A stretch of DNA of 64,000 bases, taken from the NCBI GenBank assembly GCA_010909165.1, contig MU008217.1, positions 124,001-188,000 on the forward strand, read 5' to 3'. Below, piece after piece: positions 53,407-64,000 of the stretch (its first letter is position 1; each line of letters starts with the position of its first letter). Source of the DNA: Anthoceros angustus (lineage: Eukaryota > Streptophyta > Anthocerotopsida > Anthocerotales > Anthocerotaceae). The notes below the pieces were generated by a model, which made no database searches, was not told the DNA's origin, and saw only the letters and a list, made by a program, of their open reading frames with translations. Both the position numbers and the translations under genes were made by a program.

Positions 53407-54536
53407 TTCGCCATGTGCAGGCTCCAGCTGCTGCAGCCTCTGACCATACCTATCTCCTCCGCCATTTCCACTTTTGCACTCTGCCCCACACAAGCCATTC
53501 CACCTGCCTGCAGGCTGCCACCACTGCCGCAGCCTCCAAAAGCATTCACCCCATACGCACATATTTTTCGCTTTCCCTGTCTGTCTTGGCGGAATATCAT
53601 CACCCATGCTTCCTGCCCTCCCTCCCTCCCTCCTTCGCCTTCGTCGTCCTTCGTCTCCAAACAATAACGAGTCCTGTGCTCTAGCTTCCCGGTCGCTGTG
53701 ATCATGAATTGTGGGCATTACGGAACTGGGGCTGGGGCTGGGGCTGGGGCTCGGACCTGCACGCCCTCTCACTGGCCTGCAACCTGGGACTGCAAGGACC
53801 TGACGGAATAAATGGAGGCAGCTAGCGAGCATGCAAACCGGACACGGTCAAGTCACACTCCAACACAGCCTAGCAATAGCCGCATACTTGTACTCCCCCA
53901 TCCCTAATCAACCCACCACTTATATTGTACGTGCATGCATATAAACACACGCTGCCGACTGTACCCTACCCCTAGCCAGGAGCAGCGGCAGCAGCAGATG
54001 GTGGCAGTGCAGTGCAGTGCCAGAAGAGAGGGGAGTGGTGTGGTGTGGAGTTTAGGGTTTTGCCATGGCTCGCTCATGGCATGATCCATCCCAGGCTGGC
54101 ACGCGCGCCAGCCTCCCAAGAGATACTGGCAAGATTTGGGGGCAGGCCAGGCCTGATAGGTCTGCACTGCAGCGAAGGGCAGGGCAGGACAGGGCCAGCG
54201 CCAGCGCCAGGAAGCGATGCGATGCGATGCGCTGCGCTGCGCTGCGGTCTGTGGGTTGGGCGGGGCTGGCCTGGCCTGGCCTGGCCGGCCATCTCCATCT
54301 CGTGGCCGCCCGCCCCTCCTCTTGTCTTGCACGCTACTCGTGAATCTGCCCCCTCTCCCCAAGCGTGTGAGAGTGTCAGCTCTCACATGTCACCGCCGGG
54401 CCTGGACGGGCTCCGCCCTCGCCTCGTCCCTTTCGCATTTCTGGATAAAAAACAAACGTACTGCGCTCCTCCTATCTTTTGTTATGTATGTACGTACCCG
54501 CTGTCCAGGTCCTGCATACTCACTACATACTGTATA

Positions 54537-54645
54537 TACATACATACATACATACATACATACATACATACATACATACATACATACATACATACATACA
54601 TACATACATACATACATACATACATACATACATACATACATACAT
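54537..54645 (+). repeat. (ACAT)n tetranucleotide array
   Basis: About 27 uninterrupted TACA units, the longest perfect array in the window. Confidence 0.97.
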
Positions 54646-55300
54646 CAGCCCTGCCCCTGGCCTGCCCTTGCCGGCGTGACCGTTGCTTCCTGCCTGCCAC
54701 TTATCTCTTCAGATCTGTATGGCGTAGACAATGGCAGCAACAAGAGCATGCCACAGGGCGCGCGCGAGAGGGTGTCGGGAACTCGATCACCTAAAAATGG
54801 CACGCCTCTGGCCCCCGGATCAGTGCTGCAACCGGCAACGGTCTCAACCTGTATCAATGCGCAATACGCAATGCCCAGAGCCCAATGCCCAATGCCCAAT
54901 GCGCAATGCGCAATGCGCGCGCCTCCCCCCAATAGGGGCCCAGCCCCTTTTGTCATTCATTGCTCATGCTCTCGCACAAGTCCAACAACTTCACACAAAT
55001 TATTCACACTGGTGAGATTGCCCACATCTCCAGACTAGATAAGATTATTGCATCCGATTCCAAGACACTTTCGATCCGCTCACACGGCCCGATTGGGCAA
55101 CAAAACCTAAGCTATCTATCCGATTCCACACAGCTCCTCCTCGCATGTCATCACAGTCTGCGCTTTCCCCCGGTGTGGGATCGGTTGTACTGTACAAGCG
55201 ATGTACCGTGTCAGTGCGTTCCCACTGCATGGGACAAAAGCCTAGCTGCCCCAGACGCCAGAAGTGGAGAAACTGGCAGCCAGCCAACAGGCACAAGCAG

Positions 55301-55344
55301 GAGTCGGAGTCGGAGTCGGAGTCGGAGTCGGAGTCGGAGTCGGA
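55301..55344 (+). repeat. (GTCGGA)n hexamer run
   Basis: Seven GAGTCG/GTCGGA units. Confidence 0.93.
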
Positions 55345-56946
55345 CCCGACTCCCAGGCCCAGCCCCGGCCCAGGGTCCCCGCCTCCAGGCCCAGACCCAG
55401 CGACCCAGCTTTTTTGGCAGCAACGCTCCACAGACCTTGTGACAAAAAGCGCTGCGCTGCAGCCAGCTTCTGGCCGCAGGCTGCTGCCCTGCCATCAATA
55501 TCTGCGCTAGCTGCCGTCTCTTTACCCCACCTCCACCCGCCAGGTTCCCACTACTACACTACATTATCTAATGCCCACGCAATTCATCATGTCACCGGTC
55601 CGGACTCCGGACTCCGGACCCCTCCGCTCCAGCCACCGCAGTGAAGCTTCTGCACACGCTGCTCTCCCTGGGCTCTGGCCACTGGCCTGCCACTGTCCAC
55701 TGTCCACTGCCCACTGCCTACTGCCCACTGCCCACTGCCCACTGCCCAGCCCTGCCATGCCCACATTCTTGCATCATGCGACCATTTCGCTCTTTAATGC
55801 TCTACCATCCTTCCTTTCTTTTACAATACCATACTATTCATTACTGCCCACTGCACCCACTGTATCCGTTTCCGCTTTTCACAGGCGCCGGAACTGCACC
55901 TGCAACGGGAACATGCAATATATATGATGAATGTGTATCTATGTTGGTAATCCTTTCCACATGTGTATGGGCCTACGCCTCCGAATTCCGAATAATCGAA
56001 ACCCCCCTGTCGTCTTCCAATGCTTTTTTTTTTCAGTTACCGCTATTCCTTGCTGCCATGGCTGCCTGCCTGCCTGCCTGCCTGCCGCGTTCCCTACTGT
56101 CTACACTCTGCACTACAATGCAATACACCACACTTGTGTACAACGTACATACATACGGTTGTGCATTCCCTTCAGCCTTCAGCCTTCAGCCTTCAGCCTT
56201 CAGCCTGCTACTGTATGCATACCCACAGGCAAACATCAACATGCATGTCCCGACAGCTCTCTCTCCACACGGATATGCATGCATACAAAGCGCACTGCCA
56301 TGGAGAAGGGACAAGTTCTGGGCGACTGTGACTGGGACTGGCACACTGGGGACTGAACTGGGCTCCCCATTATTGGATGAAAGGAAGGAAAGCTTTGGAA
56401 AGCTGGCTGCATCGCCCAGGCTCTCATGATGCGGCCGGGACCTCGGGTGCCTCTCTCCTCTGTCTCTACTCTGCACTAAGGCTGCTGTGTGTTCGTAACT
56501 TGTAGGTGCCTCCCGTAGGCCGTAGGCCCACCTGCTGCTCTTGCCCTTGTTTTACAAGAGACAGAACAAGGGCAGAGACTCAGAGAGGAGTGCAGAGCAG
56601 AGCAGAGCAGTCGGACGTTGGGCAACCGTCCGTGCGCCAACTGCGACCTGCAACTGTCCTATTAATTAGGGTCTTCACGCCAGTCCCAGACTCCAGACGC
56701 AGGCCACAGCCAGCGCCAGAACTTCAACTTGAGGAGAGGAAGAAGCAGAAGCGGAAGGAAGGAAGGAAGGAAGGCCGAACAAGAGTCCGTTTGACCTTCA
56801 CTATCACAGTCATGACTGCCAGGGCCGTATGTACAGTCTGTAGTTGGACACGCCAGGCCTTCGCTTTCTCTCTTCCCCCGGGCCCTCGGGCCTCCTCCAC
56901 ACTCACACTCCCTGCATACGTAAGGAACTACATACACTGGCATCTC

Positions 56947-56998
56947 CTTTCCTTTCCTTTCCTTTCCTTTCCTTTCCTGTCCTGTCCTGTCCTCTCCC
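56947..56998 (+). repeat. (TTTCC)n to (TGTCC)n pentamer run
   Basis: Six TTTCC-type units followed by three TGTCC-type units in the same 5-bp register. Confidence 0.93.
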
Positions 56999-58974
56999 CA
57001 TCATCTCCTCACTTCATCTTACCATTGCCCACTGCCCGATGCAGCGATGCCTGTTCTGCTTCTCTTGCTTTGCCCACAAAATGTTATTAGTGTGCACATG
57101 TTATCAGGTTCATCTGGCATTGCAGCTCACATCCCAGCAGCCGCACAGCCTTTTCCGGGATTCCTAGGTATCGTTCCTTGCCGATCCACGCCGGATAGCC
57201 GGCAACACAAAAAGGCGAAAGGAAAAGGCAACAAAGGGGCAAGTGTTGGGCGATGGGCCATGGGCCATGGGCGATAGAGACATACCTTCCAGCGCAAGGA
57301 ACTTGAAGGAAGGGTTGCCCCCCAACTTGCATACGGACTCAGATTTCACAGGTAAGCAAATATTGTGGAAGATCGAGACAGGGACCCACCTCACCCCACC
57401 CCACCCCACTCCACCCCACCGCATCCCGGACCAGGCGGAGGCGGAGGCGGAGGCGGAGGCGGAGGCGGAACCTCGGTCCCCACCTGTTGCCACTGTCACC
57501 TATCACTCACGAGCTCAAGGATCAAAAGCTCCCATGTCCGCGTAACCTCCATCTCTTGCCCAGCGCGAAACCCGACTTCCAGCCACCCTCTTGGAAAAGG
57601 CTTCCCCAAGCACACGCTCTGTTTCTGCTCTCTTTCCCTCCTGCTGCTGCTCCTGCAGGCTGCATGAGACACTGTGCGTGATTGTGTACCGGCAACAGTG
57701 GAAGCGGAATTGGAAGTGGAAGTGGAAGTGGGCACCCGGGGGAGCTGCAGCGCATGCTTTGATTATCACAAAATGCCCAAACCCGCATCATTTGCTTCCA
57801 CCGCACAGCACTACGGGAGCAGCAGGAGCAGGAGCAGCAGCAGTCCCCCTAATCAATCATTCTGCTCACGACCGCACACCGCAGCTTTTGGAAAGGGGAA
57901 ACCAGCAAACACCGCCATATTGTATGGCATCGAAACCGCATAAGGTGCGGAAAAAAAACACGAAAAGGACTCTGACCAGGCCACCCTTCAGCACCACACC
58001 AACGTGCCATGATTCCAGGGGACTCGATTCTTATCCAGTAAAGAAAGGCAGTAACGTTAACCCACCGCCCACCCCTGCATTATTTGTTTCTTACGCGCCC
58101 CCTCCTCCCCAAGTCCCCACCCCAATAATGAAAGGGAAATAAGTATTAAGCCCTGGAGGCTGGAACGATATGGCACTTTAGTTCAAACACGCATTCACTC
58201 CCCGTCGCAGTCAAACCCACCAAATCCTGAGCCCAGTCAAACGCACTTCTCTGTCCTCCGTCCTCCGTCCTCCGTCCGTATCACGGATGGCTTGGTTGGA
58301 CCACCTCCTCTTGGACCACCTCATCCTCATCATTCCCCATGTTACAACCAAGTTACATAATCCTTTTTATTACGCTTAACTTGCCATGCTCTAGAACTTT
58401 CCGCTTCCGTCGTACTCATAAAAAAATGTTATGTGGCGTGTAGGTACATGCAAGCCAGTGACGAGGCAGCGGCTCGCTCCATGATAGGAAAGCCAAAATC
58501 CACGAACACGAAGGACGAAACGCGTTTCCTTGCCGTTTGGCATCACGCTGTTGCTGTTGCTGTTGCTGTTGCTTTTGGCGGAGCCACCGGGTGGTAAAAA
58601 ACGGAATGGAATTGGATTTTATTTAAATGGTGGGTGAAGGGTGAGCGGAGAAGACGGCGTGGAGCGTGGCGCGGCTTGGTGCTCGTCCCCCGGCGTGGTG
58701 CCTGCCGACTGCGCTTGCTTGCGTATTCATACGTATTAGTAAATTGAGAGGTCCGCATTGTGGCAGGCCGACAGACAGGCCTGAATTTCGGAAAGCCTGA
58801 AAGCATGGAAGCCTGGAAGCCTGGGCCTCAGCCTGGGGCTCTGGGCGGCAATTGCATCGGGCGCCACGACCAAACAAGCCGAGCCAAGGCAAGCCCGGCG
58901 AATCTAATTCGCAATACAGAAGAGACATGTGTGCAGTGCGCTGAGCTACAGATACGATACGTGGGAATGCAATG

Positions 58975-59020
58975 CAGGTCCAGGTCCAGGTCCAGGTCCA
59001 GGTCCAGGTTCAGGTCCAGC
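58975..59020 (+). repeat. (AGGTCC)n hexamer run
   Basis: About seven units, one with TT in place of CC. Confidence 0.93.
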
Positions 59021-60350
59021 TTGGTGATTGTATTTATTATTAGGGAGCCGGATCCTGGCGCTGGGATGGGATTGGGGCAGACAGGCTGTAGTATTATGCA
59101 GTATGCTGCAGTGTGCGACTATGTATGCTGCAGTAGTTGCGTGGCACGGTGCCGGTGCCGCTGCCGGTGCCTGTTTTCTCTCTTCTGCACATATCTCTAA
59201 TCGAGTGCCACTGCTGCAATACGATAGGAGGCGATGGCCGGTGTGGCAGGCTGGGGCCGCTGGGTGCCCCATTGGCCGCCTCCCAGTCCTCGCACATTTG
59301 TCTGTCAAGGCTGCACGCAGCACCCAGGCCGGAGCAAGTTATCAGACCCTAAACCAACAGCATCTGCGTACAAGTGTGGCATGTCTGTACACCAGTGCGC
59401 TGTACCCCTGGTATCGACATACATGTGGTTTGCATACTCTATAGAGATGGGAGTGGATACTTGCAGACAGACGAAGAGCATCTGGCAGCATCCATGCCAA
59501 TGGGAGGAAAGGAGAGGAACAGATAACAAGGAGGGAGACGAGATGAGGTAGAGTAGGCGTCTCGTCGCAGCAGAAGCAGCGGCTGCTCTCGAGAGCCTGC
59601 GAGCGTGCCTCGGACCTGCTGCTGCCGCTGGGTTCTGGGGCCGGGCCCGGGCGCGGGATGGCGCTAAAAGAATCGGGCGCTTTGATTGACCAAGTGGGCA
59701 GCCGCGAGAGAATCTCTGGGGGGCCATTAGGCGGGCATCATGATGAGGTTTGTCCGCGCGAGGACAGACCAAAACACGGTTTAGCATCTCGTAGTTGGTG
59801 AGGCCGCCTCTTGCCCACCCCTGGCCTCTGCAAGTCTGCAAGCCTGCACCCGGTGTCCCTTCATTCCTGCTGCCCCCTGCCATTTATCTATGTATTGAAT
59901 CGAGAATGCCACCACAGATGCTTTCAAGGCTACAACCTGCAGGATGGAATAGAAAAGGTTTGAAGAGTGGCGGATTCCATTCCGCGTAACTCAATGCTGG
60001 GCTTAACCGACTGTGTCATGAGAGTCAGTCGTGTGAGGGAGCTGCTCATCACGCTTATCATAATTGGGATTCGTAATGCCGTAAGCATAACGAGATGCAG
60101 ACTGCAGAGGCCATTTCGTCATGCCATGGCCCCCGGCTGAACAAACGCGGATGTAGGCAATGCGTGTTGTGAAAGGCACCCGCAATGCATACATAATACA
60201 TGCACATGTAGTGCAGGATTGTACATAATTGTATATAGGCCGGGTGAAATGCCAGCTCGATGTGCTTTGTCCGCTTGCAGCTGTACCTCGCCTTACCTTA
60301 TAGCACGGAACAAGACGCTGCGCTGGGCTGGCTGGGTTGGGCTGGCTGGC

Positions 60351-60467
60351 CTGGACTGGACTGGACTGGACTGGACTGGCGTGGTGTGGCGTGGCGTGGC
60401 GTGGCGTGGCGTGGCCTGGCCTGGCCTGGCCTGGCCTGGCCTGGCCTGGCCTGGCCTGGCCTGGCCT
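60351..60467 (+). repeat. Pentamer array passing through three unit types
   Basis: CTGGA units (60351-60378), then GTGGC/GTGGT units (60380-60413), then CTGGC units (60414-60467), all in one continuous 5-bp register. Confidence 0.95.
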
Positions 60468-62020
60468 GCCGCTTCCCTTCCGTACTGGGTCCTGGCCTGG
60501 CCTGCGGCAGTGGCCACCCACCCACCAGCCAGTCCCGGAGCCGGAGCCGGAGCCGGAGTTGAGCAGGAGCCGGTCAGAGACCGGCTCAGGTCACGTCAGG
60601 TCATAGAGGATATTTGTTGGAGGTCCCATGTCGCTTTTGGAGTATGGTCTGGGCCCCACCCCCGCTGCTCTTCTCTCTCTCTACCTTCGCGTTTTAGGGC
60701 ACTCCCGAAAAATAATAATAAGCGAGGCTGTTTGTCTGTCCCCGTCCCGGGTCCCGGGTCCCGACTCCCCGTCACCGTCAGCGTCACCGTCACCGTCACC
60801 GTCCCCGTCCTGGTCCCGTATCCCAAGTTGGCATGCATGGGTGTTAACCGTTAACGTCAGGGGCAGCGGAGGGTGGCAAACGCCACGGGAGACGGGACGG
60901 GACGGGACGGGACGGGACGGGACACAACAGAACAGAACAGAACGGGCGCCAGCGTGCTGGCACGGCACAGCCTCTCCCATCAGCACGTGACGGCCAGCCC
61001 AGGCTCGGTCCTTGCCCCTGCCCACATGAATGATGGGCCTGCCCCTGCCCCTGCCCCTGCCCCTGCCCCTTCCCACTCTTGTGCCCTGCTGTGTACACGT
61101 ATCTTGTGAAGCTGTACATACATACTACATACACAAAGCTGGAAAGACGGAAAACATGGCGAAATGGCAAAAAGCATGGGGAATGGGATCCATCCCATTC
61201 CCATACGTTCCATACACCATGTTGTAGCCTGATAGAGCAGTCGCAGCTGGGCACTGACGAAAGTGCTTGGACTGGAGTGGTCCCCGCATGCGCCAAACAA
61301 CACAAGACAGGAGCGATCATGCGTTTTAGCTGTGCTGCAGCGGAGCCGAGCAGTGCAGGATGCAGGATGCAGGATGCAGGTGCTGTGCCGGCCCTGGCCT
61401 GGCCTTGGGTCCAGGCTCTGCGCCTGCGACTGCGCTTTCCTTCCTTCCCGTCCGCCGTTCCGCCGTTAGAAGCCCGCGAACCCCGTAACTTCTCCGGCAC
61501 CGGGGCCCGTTCCCCGTTCCCCCGTTCCCCGTTCCCACCCCGTTGTGTTGGCCTGAGGGGCAGGCAGCATGTCGCCGTCCCCGGGCCGTGCCTCACGTGT
61601 GAGCACTCAATGCCCCCTGCGGTCGCCCCCTCCACACTACTTAAAGCTGGTCAAAACCGACGGGGCTTCACCACGTGAACTCCACACATGGGACACTCCC
61701 ACTGCCCACCATGTACACATATGTACATACCACTAGTACTCGCACCACACAGCGACAGCACGCTCCGATCTCCGATCTCCGATCGCCACCACCCACAAAA
61801 CGGAATAACTCATCAAACGGGACGCAAAATCTTTGTCCCGGACCCGCGTCCCGCTTCCCGCTTCCCGCTTCCCGCTTCCCGCTTCCCGGGCCCAGGCCCC
61901 GGAACAGCCAATCAAGCTTACCTCGCGCTCCAGGATCGAATCGAATTTTGGGGTCTCGTCACTCCATACCGTCATCGCTGCTTCTACAAACTTATCAGTC
62001 ATCGAGCTCCAGTTATGTAA
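60468..62020. other. Repeat-rich DNA, no gene
   Basis: Arrays of CACCGT (60768-60803), GGGAC (60893-60924), GCCCCT (61031-61070), GATGCAG (61358-61380) and CTTCCCG (61849-61889) occur. No gene is supported. Confidence 0.55.
61849..61889 (+). repeat. (CTTCCCG)n heptamer run
   Basis: Five to six CTTCCCG units. Confidence 0.93.
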
Positions 62021-64000
62021 GTTACGCATGTGGATTGTGGAATGGTGGATCGGGACATTCTCTACACTTTTTACCAACTGGACTCACTGTTTGGAGCACA
62101 ACGTTTCGAGCTCAGCAGCTGCGCACCACTCACCACCCTGCCACAATCTTGCAGCTACACCACCCACGCCAGTTTCCAACATCTCCTACACATGCCTGCC
62201 CAGTTGAGCTCACTCACCACAATCCGCATTGTATGTGTGCCTCGGCGTCACTGTCCACCAATGCGTCTCTTTACTGCTGGAACTCAAACTACCATTTCAC
62301 ACTTTCACATGCTCTCCATTTCGGCTCTCAATTCCAAGTGGATATTCATACCAACTCACTCCCATCAATGTAGGCATCAAAGGAACCAGAATCACAGCCT
62401 GCAGCCAGGCCTACACGTTTCTCAGACCATGCCTCTTCCGTTGCAACGCAGTGCAGGAGGAGCCTCGGACCGACTTTTTTTTCCTGCTACCGTTCCAGGT
62501 TCCAGTGACAACCACCTGCAGCTGCATGCATCAAACCCGCCTCGCTCTCCAATTCCACACCCCCCCGTACTATTCCAAACACGTTCATGAGTTCCTACTC
62601 CACCAATTCAGCACCACCCTCGTTCCGTGGCCTAGCCTAACCCCTCCAGCTCCCACCCCTTCCCCTCCACCTCTCTTGGCAACCACCAACTCTGACAGGG
62701 GCACACCTACGTATATGTGCCTGAATGCAGACCCTCGGGAACTTCGAGCATCGCCGCAGCCACCTGCTCACACGCACAACAGCACCACTGTCTCCTGCAC
62801 CACAACGTCCCGAATATGCAGGCTCGGATGATGCTGTCCAGCGTTCCTTTTACTGCTAGACCCTGACTGCGGCTTACCCATCACGACACAACTTGGACTG
62901 GCTTCCTGTGGACAGGACAACCATTCTCCATGCCTCTGCGTCTTCCAGATGCCTCGCACGGACCCACACCATGTTCGCGATGCAAGCCATTCTGTTCGCC
63001 TGCTGCACCTCAAGCATGCACGACAACCGGGAGAGGCTCCACACCAAGCAATTAAAACGCTTGCCAATGTAAAGCTAGGTGAAGCCACATTTCAATCCTT
63101 TATTGAAATGCGCTATGAGCGAAATGTTTGAAAGGCGCCATTACCAGTGCCTCACACCCAACGTGCTCCACAAACTAGGAAGGAGCCTACAAGGTCACCT
63201 TCCTTTCTCTAGGAGCCTACAAGGTCACTTTCCTTTCCTTCTCCATCAAGATCCCTCGTTAGTTTCGCTCATGTAGCTTCACATCACCAAATTCCTGTGG
63301 GATTATCCACAGCAGCTCCCATCTCAATAGAAGTCTATCATGTTTTCTCTATACATCGCATGAGTTATCTCTTGTAAAGACCCTCAAAAGGAAGAGGCAG
63401 GGTGAAGAGGTTTGGTCCCTCCCGAAAGGCCATCCCGGGTCAAAGCGCGTCGAGTCGATGATCTTTAGGATTCGTTTTGCGGACGGACCACAACATGGGA
63501 ATTGCGCTTCGCGCTTTACCACTTTTCACCAAAATTTGCAAGATTATAATAACGCTATCCCTTAACTTGGCTGAAGTTCCCGTCTTTGGCTTGGCGTAAA
63601 TAGGAGCTCCAGCCACGGTTAACGTATAGCATTACTAAATGAGAGACTCCATAAGCTCAAAGAGTCGGCGTTCTTGTTGCTTATGCCTTGCTGGAGGGCA
63701 TAACCCTGGCATCGCTACCAACTTTCGGAGCCCAACAAAAGCGTTGTTTTTTTTTGGATTCGCGGATACGCAGTTACTCTATGCTCGAGAGGCTTGTTGT
63801 GTGGGAATGTGTAGTTTTTTTGTCGGTGAATTCTTAAGAGATTAGAAAATTTAATTTTCAATACTTCAACAGTCGAGTGGCGGTCCCATGTTTTAAGCGA
63901 CAACAATGTGTTGAGGCTCCCCCGTTCCACTTTAGAGACTAAAGCCTGTCCTTTTTATGAAGTTATAGCTTCTTGCTAACCAAGAGCAATAGTGTGATGT
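62021..64000. other. Right edge: lower repeat content, no recognised gene
   Basis: Composition becomes more balanced. Short frames on both strands (for example 62030-62590 plus, 62768-63088 minus, 63639-63845 plus) show no domain or splice-consistent extension. A direct repeat with the block AGGAGCCTACAAGGTCAC occurs at about 63180 and 63213. An exon of a gene lying mainly beyond the window cannot be excluded. Confidence 0.45.

Larger units (their letters stand above)
54646..60350. other. Repeat-rich DNA, no gene
   Basis: Short arrays include GTCGGA (55301-55344), CCACTGC-type (55695-55746), CTTCAGC (56170-56207), TTTCC (56947-56998), AGGCGG (57433-57470), GTTGCT (58547-58574) and AGGTCC (58975-59020). 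Open frames in this stretch translate to biased sequence (for example 59305-59883, minus). No gene is supported. Confidence 0.55.

Noticed and set aside
52920-53684. 254-codon plus-strand frame with a Leu-Pro repeat
   Set aside because: The core is the GCCCTT array translated; the flanks have no domain.

Overview
The window reads as nuclear DNA of a streptophyte, most likely a seed-free land plant. The spliced genes have plant-type architectures: a growth-regulating factor with QLQ, WRC, FFD, TQL and GGPL motifs, plant ARP9, an ACX2-type acyl-CoA oxidase, BIO4-type KAPA synthase, and a chloroplast-type protein with two START-like domains. Most introns are only about 65-150 nt. I cannot name the species. 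One short island looks bacterial (planctomycete-like) and is probably contamination or a mis-join.

Region 1 (1-20,672) is a nested transposon stack. The last two exons of an unidentified plus-strand gene end at 296. A decayed minus-strand Ty1/copia retrotransposon follows (RNase H, RT, integrase, protease, gag, PBS, 5' LTR). It is split by a 15,010-bp CACTA-class DNA transposon (3827-18836) with perfect 29-bp terminal inverted repeats and a CAA target duplication. The CACTA element carries a frameshifted tnp2-type transposase, a palindrome array and a 320-bp tandem repeat.

Region 2 (20,673-25,355) is a junk and chimera zone. It holds purine-rich unidentified sequence, the bacterial-like island (about 22,094-23,275, containing the only N of the window), and a broken PIF/Harbinger element with transposase and Myb-like pieces.

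Region 3 (25,356-44,190) is gene-dense. Its genes are a two-domain START/COQ10-like protein (+), KAPA synthase (-), ACX2-type acyl-CoA oxidase (-), ARP9 (+) and a GRF transcription factor (-). Exon-intron models for all five keep the reading frame from start to stop. KAPA synthase ends in the peroxisomal signal SKL, and the acyl-CoA oxidase carries an N-terminal PTS2 (RLx5HL). They lie head-to-tail 200 bp apart. Beta-oxidation can generate the pimeloyl-CoA that KAPA synthase consumes, so this is a possible peroxisomal biotin-precursor gene pair.

Region 4 (44,191-64,000) is about 20 kb with no gene I can support. It is packed with short tandem arrays of 4-8-bp units, including a roughly 540-bp hexamer array, and holds a 1.34-kb tandem duplication whose copies differ mainly in homopolymer length. 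The long open frames here come from repeats that lack stop codons.
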